Positions 56,482 to 64,000 of a DNA stretch of 64,000 bases are shown piece after piece. The notes below the pieces were generated by a model. That model was not told the DNA's origin. It did not search any database and worked only from the letters and a program-made list of their open reading frames with translations. This stretch comes from Streptococcus mitis (lineage in GTDB: Bacteria; Bacillota; Bacilli; Lactobacillales; Streptococcaceae), in contig NZ_CP047883.1 of NCBI RefSeq assembly GCF_013305725.1, positions 537,001-601,000 on the forward strand, read 5' to 3'. The position numbers and the translations under genes are program-made. How positions within the stretch are numbered: the first letter of the stretch is position 1; every line of letters starts with the position of its first letter.

Positions 56482-59400
56482 ATGAAACATTCACATAAGA
56501 AATCATTTGACTGGTATAGCATGCAACAACGATACTCTATTCGTAAGTATCACTTTGGTGCAGCTAGTGTCTTGCTCGGTACAGCCTTAGTATTGGGAAC
56601 TGCCGCTAATGCGCAATCAGTACAAGCAGAGGAACAACATCCTGAGGCAACTAATAGTGTCTCTGTTGATAAGGTAGATGAAGCTACTAAACCAGCAGAA
56701 GTTTCTACACCTAAAAAAGAAACAACTTATGCAGCTCCAACTGTTGCGAACCCAGTAGAAACGACTCCAGCTAAATCTGATGAAGCTAAAGCGCCAGCAG
56801 AAAAAGTTGAAGAAGTAAAAGATAAAAAAGAAGAAGTAACGCATCAAGATGCTGTTGACAAGTCAAAATTGTTAACAGCTCTTTCGCGTGCTAAAAAATT
56901 AGAAAGCAAGTTATATACAGAAGCAAGTGCTGCTAACTTGCAAGCAAGTATCCAAGCTGGTCAAAGCTTGCTTGGAAAAGCAGATGCAACTGAAGCTGAA
57001 TTATCAGTAGCAGAGTCATCTATTCAATCAGCTATTATTGGTCTAGAACTTCGTTCTAACTCTAACAAAGGAACTGTATCAGAAACGCCTGTAGCGAAGA
57101 AAGCTGACGCGGCAGAAGCCAAAGAAGAAGCTAAACCAGCTGCAACAACTGATCGTTCAGCTGTTGATAGCGCTGTTTTGCCAACTAGCACAGCTGCCAA
57201 AGTAGAAACAACTTCAGCTCCAGCAGCTACTAATGAAATCTTGAAACCAGGTTTGAGCCTTTCTGATGCTCGCCAAAATCCAGCTATCCGTAAGGAAGAC
57301 TTAGATAAAGGGCATAGTGGCTTTAGAGCGGCTAGCAATCCAGCCAACCCAATTGTCTCAGGTTCTGGAAATACAGTTGCATTTTCAGATATCAGCCAAG
57401 GTGGTCGTAGCTATAGTTTCCGTGGCTACGGGAACTCACGTGGTGGTAATTCAATTCATTACGATGTAACAACAGTACGTCAAGGTAATAGATTGAATTT
57501 CACAATTAAATACTCTGGTCCAGGTGAATTTGTTAATAATAACTTTATCTTGGATAAAGGGGATGGATTTGGAAATCCTTCAAATGCGACTATCACAACC
57601 CCTAGATTGAGAGAACAATCAAAACCTATTAGCCAGGGTGCCAACTTTGTATCTCACTCAGGATACAGTATGACCTCTGCAACTTCAACTAACGTGGAAC
57701 AAACAATCAGATTTAGTTTGCCTATCATTAATCCAAATGGTGACTTGTCTGTACGTTTGAAACCTGTTACTTTTAACGTGGACCAAGGTGGTGGTGGTGC
57801 CGCTACTAGCAATGACCCATACAGTAACTCTAACTATTATTATAGAGCAAACCCACTATACTTGGATGCAAACCCTTATGGTGGTACTAATAACAAGACT
57901 GTTTCAGAAGACATTGACTTCCAAACTGTCTATCTTCCAACTACTAAGTTACCAGAAGGTCAAACCAGATTAGTTCGAGAAGGTGAAAAAGGACAACGTC
58001 AAATTACCTATAAAGTCCATCGATTTGGTAACGAAACACTTTTAGGATTGCCAATTAGTAATTCTGTTACTAAAGAAGCTAAGCCACGTATTATGCAAAT
58101 TGGTGTGGCTAAAGAGCTAATCGATACAGTAAAACCACGTGTTGATCAAAATAAAGTTGGTGATACAAATAACCTCACTTTCTATCTTGATAACGATGGA
58201 AACGGTGTTTATACTGAGGGCGTAGACGAACTTGTTCAAAAAATTGCTATTAAAGATGGAGCCAAGGGTGAAAAAGGGGACCAAGGCGAACGTGGTCTCA
58301 CTGGAGCCCAAGGTGCCAAAGGTGAAAAAGGGGATCAAGGCGAACGTGGTCTCACTGGAGCCCAAGGTGCCAAAGGTGAAAAAGGAGACCGAGGCGAACG
58401 CGGTCTAACCGGAGCACAAGGTGCTAAAGGTGAAAAAGGAGACCAAGGTGAACGCGGTCTGACTGGAGCACAAGGTGCTAAAGGTGAAAAAGGAGACCAA
58501 GGTGAACGCGGTCTGACTGGAGCACAAGGTGCTAAAGGTGAAAAAGGAGACCGAGGCGAACGCGGTCTAACTGGAGCACAAGGTGCTAAAGGTGAAAAAG
58601 GGGACCGAGGCGAACGCGGTCTCACTGGGGCACAAGGTGCTAAAGGTGAAAAAGGAGACCAAGGTGAACGCGGTCTCACTGGGGCACAAGGTGCTAAAGG
58701 TGAAAAAGGAGACCAAGGTGAACGCGGTCTAACTGGAGCACAAGGTGCTAAAGGTGAAAAAGGGGACCGAGGCGAACGCGGTCTCACTGGGGCACAAGGT
58801 GCTAAAGGTGAAAAAGGAGACCAAGGTGAACGCGGTCTAACTGGAGCACAAGGTGCTAAAGGTGAAAAAGGGGACCGAGGCGAACGCGGTCTAACTGGAG
58901 CACAAGGTGCTAAAGGTGAAAAAGGAGACCAAGGTGAACGCGGTCTAACCGGAGCACAAGGTGCCAAAGGTGAAAAAGGAGACCAAGGTCAGGCAGGTCG
59001 TGACGGTGTAACTCCAACCGTAACCGTTAAAGATAATAAAGAAGACGGTACTCACACTATCACTATTAACGACGGTAGAGGTAATGTTACAAGTACTGTT
59101 GTAAGAGATGGTTTCGATGGAGCAAGCCCATTAGTTGCTACTCAACGAAATGAAGCCGATAAAACAACAACTGTTATCTTCTATTATGATCAAAATGACA
59201 ACAACGAATTTGATGCAGGAGATACAAAACTAAAAGAAGTTGTCATTGCAGATGGTGCCAAAGGTGAAAAAGGAGACCAAGGAGAACGTGGTCTAACCGG
59301 AGCGCAAGGTGAAAAAGGAGAACGTGGAGACCGTGGTGAAACAGGAGCAGCGGGACGTGACGGAAAAACTCCAAAAATCACAACTGCTCGTGGAGCAGAC

Positions 59401-62400
59401 GGCCGTAGTACTGATATTACATTTACTATTCCTGGTGAAGAACCTGTAACAGTTAACATTAAAGATGGTAAAGATGGACGTACACCAACCATCGACTTAA
59501 ATGCCTTAGCTGAAGCAGCAGCAAGATTAAACAATCAAAGAAGCGGAAGAGTAAGAAGAGCTTTAGCAGACGCCCCATCTACAGCACCAGCAGAAAAACC
59601 AAGAGAAGGTACTCTTATTACAGCGTACTTTGATAACAATGGTAATGGTCGATACGATGAAGGTATAGATGAATTAATTGCTAAACAACCAATTTATAAT
59701 GGTACAGACGGTGCCAATGGTGCAGCAGGTGCAGCCGGACGTAATGGTGCTGAACTATTAAGTGGACCTAAACCACCAACATCAAATGATGGTAAAGATG
59801 GTGACACTTATATCGATGCAACTACAGGTGACGTTTATAAGAAAGAAAACGGAACTTGGGATAAGATTGGTAACATTCGTGGACCTCAAGGTCTAAAAGG
59901 TGAAGCCGGAGTTGCAGGACCACAAGGACCACAAGGGCTACAAGGACCTAAGGGTGAACAGGGTGTTCAAGGTCTTCAAGGACGTGATGGAGCGCAAGGA
60001 CCTGCAGGACGTGACGGACGTGAAGGTGTACCAGGACCAGCGGGACGCGACGGACGTGATGGTGCAGCAGGTCGTGACGGCCGTGATGGACGCGACGGAA
60101 AAGACGTATTGAATGGCAAAGTTGATCCAACAACAGAAGGTAAAGACGGCGATAAATACGTTAACACAGAAACAGGTGACGTTTTCGTTAAGAATAACGG
60201 CACATGGGAAAAAGAAGGTAACATCAAGGGACCTAAGGGTGATAAAGGTGCAGAAGGAGCGCAAGGACCTAAAGGTGCGGATGGAGCTCAAGGTTTACCA
60301 GGACGCGACGGACGTGATGGCGCAGCAGGTCGTGACGGCCGTGATGGACGCGACGGAAAAGACGTATTGAACGGCAAAGTTGATCCAACAACAGAAGGTA
60401 AAGACGGCGATAAATACGTTAACACAGAAACAGGTGACGTTTTCGTTAAGAATAACGGCACATGGGAAAAAGAAGGTAACATCAAGGGACCTAAGGGTGA
60501 TAAAGGTGCAGAAGGAGCGCAAGGACCTAAAGGTGCGGATGGAGCTCAAGGTTTACCAGGACGCGACGGACGTGATGGCGCAGCAGGTCGTGACGGCCGT
60601 GATGGACGCGACGGAAAAGACGTATTGAACGGCAAAGTTGATCCAACAACAGAAGGTAAAGACGGCGATAAATACGTTAACACAGAAACAGGTGACGTTT
60701 TCGTTAAGAATAACGGCACATGGGAAAAAGAAGGTAACATCAAGGGACCTAAGGGTGATAAAGGTGCAGAAGGAGCGCAAGGACCTAAAGGTGCGGATGG
60801 AGCTCAAGGTTTACCAGGACGCGATGGACGTGATGGCGCAGCAGGTCGTGACGGCCGTGATGGACGCGACGGAAAAGACGTATTGAACGGCAAAGTTGAT
60901 CCAACAACAGAAGGTAAAGACGGCGATAAATACGTTAACACAGAAACAGGTGACGTTTTCGTTAAGAATAACGGCACATGGGAAAAAGAAGGTAACATCA
61001 AGGGACCTAAGGGTGATAAAGGTGCAGAAGGAGCGCAAGGACCTAAAGGTGCGGATGGAGCTCAAGGTTTACCAGGACGCGATGGACGTGATGGCGTAGC
61101 AGGTCGTGACGGCCGTGATGGACGCGACGGAAAAGACGTATTGAATGGCAAAGTTGATCCAACAACAGAAGGTAAAGACGGCGATAAATACGTTAACACA
61201 GAAACAGGTGACGTTTTCGTTAAGAATAACGGCACATGGGAAAAAGAAGGTAACATCAAGGGACCTAAGGGTGATAAAGGTGCAGAAGGAGCGCAAGGAC
61301 CTAAAGGTGCGGATGGAGCTCAAGGTTTACCAGGACGCGACGGAAAAGACGTATTGAACGGCAAAGTTGATCCAACAACAGAAGGTAAAGACGGCGATAA
61401 ATACGTTAACACAGAAACAGGTGACGTTTTCGTTAAGAATAACGGCACATGGGAAAAAGAAGGTAACATCAAGGGACCTAAGGGTGATAAAGGTGCAGAA
61501 GGAGCGCAAGGACCTAAAGGTGCGGATGGAGCTCAAGGTTTACCAGGACGCGATGGACGTGATGGCGCAGCAGGTCGTGACGGCCGTGATGGACGCGACG
61601 GAAAAGACGTATTGAACGGCAAAGTTGATCCAACAACAGAAGGTAAAGACGGCGATAAATACGTTAACACAGAAACAGGTGACGTTTTCGTTAAGAATAA
61701 CGGCACATGGGAAAAAGAAGGTAACATCAAGGGACCTAAGGGTGATAAAGGTGCAGAAGGAGCGCAAGGACCTAAAGGTGCGGATGGAGCTCAAGGTTTA
61801 CCAGGACGCGACGGACGTGATGGCGCAGCAGGTCGTGACGGCCGTGATGGACGCGACGGAAAAGACGTATTGAACGGCAAAGTTGATCCAACAACAGAAG
61901 GTAAAGACGGCGATAAATACGTTAACACAGAAACAGGTGACGTTTTCGTTAAGAATAACGGCACATGGGAAAAAGAAGGTAACATCAAGGGACCTAAGGG
62001 TGATAAAGGTGCAGAAGGAGCGCAAGGACCTAAAGGTGCGGATGGAGCTCAAGGTTTACCAGGACGCGATGGACGTGATGGCGCAGCAGGTCGTGACGGC
62101 CGTGATGGACGCGACGGAAAAGACGTATTGAACGGCAAAGTTGATCCAACAACAGAAGGTAAAGACGGCGATAAATACGTCAATACAGAAACAGGTGACG
62201 TCTTCGTTAAGAATAACGGCAACTGGGATAAAGAAGGCAACATCAAGGGACCTAAGGGTGATAAAGGTGAACGTGGAGAAGATGGTAAGACTCCAGAAGT
62301 AACTGTAACTCCAGGTAAAGATGGTCATAGTACCGACATTACATTCACTGTTCCAGGTAAAGATCCAGTTACAGTAAATGTTAAGAACGGTGAAAATGGT

Positions 62401-64000
62401 CTGAACGGTAAAACTCCAAAAGTTGATTTGCTTCGTGTTGAAGGACAAAACGGAAATCCATCTCATACAATTGTGACATTCTATACTGATGAAAACAATG
62501 ATGGTAAGTACACTCCAGGAACTGATGAACTTCTAGGTTCTGAAATGATTAAAGATGGTGCTAAAGGTGCGGACGGACGTGATGGTAAATCATTACTTAC
62601 TGTCAAAGATGGTAAAGAAACTAAAGTTTACCAAGAAGATCCAGCACATCCAGGTCAACCATTGAACCCAGAAAAACCTCTAGCAGTTATTAAAGACGGA
62701 GTGGACGGTGTCTCTCCAACGGTAACAGCTGTTCGTAAGGATGAAGAAGGTCATAAAGGTGTAGAAATCACGGTGGATAACCATGATGGTTCACAACCAA
62801 CTACAGTCTTTGTTCAAGATGGTGCTAAGGGAGAAACTGGTGCAACCGGTCAGGATGGACAAACTCCTACAATCACTACTCAACGTGGACAAGATGGCCA
62901 AAGCACTCTTGTAACTATCACAACACCAGGTAAAGATCCAGTAACCTTCACTGTCAAAGATGGTAAGAATGGTAAAGATGGACGTACACCATTTATTGAC
63001 TTAAATGCATTGGTGGAAGCAGTTAGAAGAGGTGCTGGATCAACTTCTAATTCACAACCTTCTGGAACATCAAGAAGTACAAGAAATAGAAGAGCATTAC
63101 CAGATGAAGATAGAAGTGCAACTGAGTCATCAGAAACAGTACAACCAACAACTACAGATGCAACAGATTCACAACCAGTAAATGGTACTCGTATTACAGC
63201 ATACTATGATAATAATGGTAACGGTAAATACGATCCAGGTGTGGATGAATTAATTGGTACAAGAGATATCTTGAATGGTACAAATGGACGTAATGGTACA
63301 GATGGAGCTTCTGGTACAAATGGACGTAACGGTGCTGAATTACTAAGTGGAGTTACTGCCCCAACTGCTAATGATGGTAAAGACGGTGATACTTATATCG
63401 ACGCCAATACAGGTGATGTTTACAAGAAAGAAAATGGTTCTTGGAACAAGATTGGTAATATCCGTGGACCTCAAGGAGTAGCCGGTGAAAAAGGTGAAAA
63501 AGGTGAAAAAGGTGAAAAAGGTGAAAAAGGTGAAAACGGAGCTAATGGAGCAGACGGTAAATCACCAGTTGTAAATGTAACGGACAATGGAGATGGAACA
63601 CACTCTATTACTGTTAGAAACCCTGATGGTTCTGAATCAACAACTAAAGTTAAAGATGGTAAAGACGGTAAAACTGCCAATATCACTACAACAGAAAATC
63701 CAGATGGAAGTCACACAATTACTGTAACAAATCCAGATGGAACAACTAAAGAAACAGTTGTTAAGAATGGTAAAGATGGTAAGACTCCAAAAGTTGAAGT
63801 GACTGATAACAACGATGGAACTCACACTGTTAAAGTTACGGATGGAGATGGCAATGTTACGAATGCTATCATCAAAGATGGTAAAGATGGTAAAGCTGCA
63901 ACAGCAACAACAACAGAAAACCCAGATGGAAGCCACAGAGTAACAATCACTAACCCAGACGGAACTAAGAATGAGTTTGTTGTGAAAAATGGACGTGACG
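56482..64000 (+). CDS. pclA: Collagen-like surface protein PclA, 5' part (runs off the window)
   Basis: An open frame of more than 2506 codons without a stop. The N-terminus has a YSIRK/GxxS signal peptide (RYSIRKYHFGAASVLLG, about residues 17-33) with cleavage after VQAEE-like residues near 52. An Ala/Glu/Lys-rich helical region (about 55-280) and a beta-rich domain (about 290-580) follow. Then come collagen-like Gly-X-Y tracts: 14 copies of a 6-triplet unit (about 595-840), nine 86-residue units (about 1208-1965) and shorter tracts. Between them lie small beta domains (TPTVTV...DGTHTITI) and acidic Asp/Asn-rich motifs. In pneumococcus PclA promotes adherence and invasion. A C-terminal LPxTG anchor is expected beyond the window. 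Confidence 0.9.
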   Translation, partial: MKHSHKKSFDWYSMQQRYSIRKYHFGAASVLLGTALVLGTAANAQSVQAEEQHPEATNSVSVDKVDEATKPAEVSTPKKETTYAAPTVANPVETTPAKSDEAKAPAEKVEEVKDKKEEVTHQDAVDKSKLLTALSRAKKLESKLYTEASAANLQASIQAGQSLLGKADATEAELSVAESSIQSAIIGLELRSNSNKGTVSETPVAKKADAAEAKEEAKPAATTDRSAVDSAVLPTSTAAKVETTSAPAATNEILKPGLSLSDARQNPAIRKEDLDKGHSGFRAASNPANPIVSGSGNTVAFSDISQGGRSYSFRGYGNSRGGNSIHYDVTTVRQGNRLNFTIKYSGPGEFVNNNFILDKGDGFGNPSNATITTPRLREQSKPISQGANFVSHSGYSMTSATSTNVEQTIRFSLPIINPNGDLSVRLKPVTFNVDQGGGGAATSNDPYSNSNYYYRANPLYLDANPYGGTNNKTVSEDIDFQTVYLPTTKLPEGQTRLVREGEKGQRQITYKVHRFGNETLLGLPISNSVTKEAKPRIMQIGVAKELIDTVKPRVDQNKVGDTNNLTFYLDNDGNGVYTEGVDELVQKIAIKDGAKGEKGDQGERGLTGAQGAKGEKGDQGERGLTGAQGAKGEKGDRGERGLTGAQGAKGEKGDQGERGLTGAQGAKGEKGDQGERGLTGAQGAKGEKGDRGERGLTGAQGAKGEKGDRGERGLTGAQGAKGEKGDQGERGLTGAQGAKGEKGDQGERGLTGAQGAKGEKGDRGERGLTGAQGAKGEKGDQGERGLTGAQGAKGEKGDRGERGLTGAQGAKGEKGDQGERGLTGAQGAKGEKGDQGQAGRDGVTPTVTVKDNKEDGTHTITINDGRGNVTSTVVRDGFDGASPLVATQRNEADKTTTVIFYYDQNDNNEFDAGDTKLKEVVIADGAKGEKGDQGERGLTGAQGEKGERGDRGETGAAGRDGKTPKITTARGADGRSTDITFTIPGEEPVTVNIKDGKDGRTPTIDLNALAEAAARLNNQRSGRVRRALADAPSTAPAEKPREGTLITAYFDNNGNGRYDEGIDELIAKQPIYNGTDGANGAAGAAGRNGAELLSGPKPPTSNDGKDGDTYIDATTGDVYKKENGTWDKIGNIRGPQGLKGEAGVAGPQGPQGLQGPKGEQGVQGLQGRDGAQGPAGRDGREGVPGPAGRDGRDGAAGRDGRDGRDGKDVLNGKVDPTTEGKDGDKYVNTETGDVFVKNNGTWEKEGNIKGPKGDKGAEGAQGPKGADGAQGLPGRDGRDGAAGRDGRDGRDGKDVLNGKVDPTTEGKDGDKYVNTETGDVFVKNNGTWEKEGNIKGPKGDKGAEGAQGPKGADGAQGLPGRDGRDGAAGRDGRDGRDGKDVLNGKVDPTTEGKDGDKYVNTETGDVFVKNNGTWEKEGNIKGPKGDKGAEGAQGPKGADGAQGLPGRDGRDGAAGRDGRDGRDGKDVLNGKVDPTTEGKDGDKYVNTETGDVFVKNNGTWEKEGNIKGPKGDKGAEGAQGPKGADGAQGLPGRDGRDGVAGRDGRDGRDGKDVLNGKVDPTTEGKDGDKYVNTETGDVFVKNNGTWEKEGNIKGPKGDKGAEGAQGPKGADGAQGLPGRDGKDVLNGKVDPTTEGKDGDKYVNTETGDVFVKNNGTWEKEGNIKGPKGDKGAEGAQGPKGADGAQGLPGRDGRDGAAGRDGRDGRDGKDVLNGKVDPTTEGKDGDKYVNTETGDVFVKNNGTWEKEGNIKGPKGDKGAEGAQGPKGADGAQGLPGRDGRDGAAGRDGRDGRDGKDVLNGKVDPTTEGKDGDKYVNTETGDVFVKNNGTWEKEGNIKGPKGDKGAEGAQGPKGADGAQGLPGRDGRDGAAGRDGRDGRDGKDVLNGKVDPTTEGKDGDKYVNTETGDVFVKNNGNWDKEGNIKGPKGDKGERGEDGKTPEVTVTPGKDGHSTDITFTVPGKDPVTVNVKNGENGLNGKTPKVDLLRVEGQNGNPSHTIVTFYTDENNDGKYTPGTDELLGSEMIKDGAKGADGRDGKSLLTVKDGKETKVYQEDPAHPGQPLNPEKPLAVIKDGVDGVSPTVTAVRKDEEGHKGVEITVDNHDGSQPTTVFVQDGAKGETGATGQDGQTPTITTQRGQDGQSTLVTITTPGKDPVTFTVKDGKNGKDGRTPFIDLNALVEAVRRGAGSTSNSQPSGTSRSTRNRRALPDEDRSATESSETVQPTTTDATDSQPVNGTRITAYYDNNGNGKYDPGVDELIGTRDILNGTNGRNGTDGASGTNGRNGAELLSGVTAPTANDGKDGDTYIDANTGDVYKKENGSWNKIGNIRGPQGVAGEKGEKGEKGEKGEKGENGANGADGKSPVVNVTDNGDGTHSITVRNPDGSESTTKVKDGKDGKTANITTTENPDGSHTITVTNPDGTTKETVVKNGKDGKTPKVEVTDNNDGTHTVKVTDGDGNVTNAIIKDGKDGKAATATTTENPDGSHRVTITNPDGTKNEFVVKNGRD
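58258..58998 (+). repeat. 14 tandem 54-bp collagen-like repeats in pclA
   Basis: Unit GEKGD(Q/R)GERGLTGAQGAK, six Gly-X-Y triplets, starting at 58267 and then every 54 bp to 58969. Units differ by Gln/Arg at one position and by silent third-base changes that recur in several copies. Confidence 0.95.
60103..62335 (+). repeat. Nine copies of a nearly identical 258-bp unit in pclA
   Basis: Units begin with GACGTATTGAA at 60103, 60361, 60619, 60877, 61135, 61348, 61606, 61864 and 62122. The spacing is 258 bp except 213 bp after 61135, an exact 45-bp in-frame loss. Each encodes 86 residues: a globular part (KDVLNGKVDPTTEGKDGDKY onward to NNGTWEKEGNIKG) and a Gly-X-Y part ending GRDGRDGRDG. Only a few bases differ among the inner copies; the last copy diverges after NNGNWDK. 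Confidence 0.95.
63480..63538 (+). repeat. Short 9-bp tandem repeat (GGTGAAAAA) in pclA
   Basis: GGTGAAAAA occurs five times in tandem from 63484 and then GGTGAAAAC, encoding GEKGEK Gly-X-Y triplets. A tract prone to in-frame slippage. Confidence 0.9.

Noticed and set aside
58335..58967. A 210-residue Pro/Ser/Arg repeat frame on the reverse strand of the pclA collagen repeats
   Set aside because: It is the mirror of a 54-bp in-frame repeat; any such repeat keeps all frames open or closed together. There is no ribosome binding site, and the + strand frame has a signal peptide and family match.
59900..62466. Many 60-140-residue frames on both strands across the 258-bp repeats
   Set aside because: They recur with the repeat period and are off-frame shadows of the pclA frame.

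Overview
The window is a stretch of chromosome from a mitis-group Streptococcus (S. mitis / S. oralis / S. pneumoniae cluster). The support is low-GC codon use, a BOX element, an IgA1-protease-like M26 metalloprotease, a PclA-like collagen-like surface protein beside an Mga-type regulator, the mntE/mgtA manganese module, and a housekeeping gene order that I recall from the pneumococcal chromosome between divIVA and the pclA locus. No insertion sequence, integrase, tRNA or rRNA was found.

Layout. 1-4.3 kb: end of ylmH, divIVA, then an isoleucine T-box leader and ileS. 4.3-11.7 kb: a reverse-strand nucleotidyltransferase-like gene and a 2015-residue cell-surface M26 protease (iga-like) with 17 copies of a 20-residue repeat. 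11.8-16.4 kb: gpmA, an ABC exporter-type ATPase/FtsX-like permease pair, and rpsO. 16.4-18.4 kb is the most accessory-looking part: duplicated 65-bp and 60-bp sequences, a dense run of intrinsic terminators, a six-repeat CRISPR array with no cas genes, and a cadD cadmium-resistance gene behind an unusual leader with a candidate 24-residue peptide. 18.4-22.0 kb: a complete FecCD-type iron/siderophore ABC importer followed by an overlapping esterase gene that probably releases iron from the siderophore.

22-54.7 kb is mostly conserved housekeeping content in short, tightly packed operons: plsC, a P-type ATPase, trmK-nif3-FAD oxidoreductase, galE-glycosyltransferase, ferredoxin, a LysM protein, cmk, folA-small membrane protein-clpX-engB, ridA, rapZ-yvcK-whiA, a ferredoxin-NADP reductase, cdaA-cdaR-glmM, DUF1149-degV, dapB-cca-ABC-F, mntE, a Mn2+ riboswitch with mgtA, a deformylase-like gene, a membrane protein of unknown function, and yaaA. 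The folA product carries the residue set known from trimethoprim-resistant pneumococcal DHFR, including Leu100. Upstream of dapB lies a 0.7-kb array of six alternating structured elements, which is the least explained noncoding structure in the window.

54.8-64 kb: a divergent pair made of an Mga-family regulator and a very large collagen-like surface protein (pclA-like, more than 2500 residues, cut by the window end). It has 14 copies of a 54-bp Gly-X-Y unit and nine copies of a nearly identical 258-bp unit, with acidic Asp/Asn-rich motifs placed just before collagen-like segments.

All calls come from reading the sequence and from knowledge of the families. No database search was run, and several start codons were moved downstream of the longest open frame where a ribosome binding site supports it.
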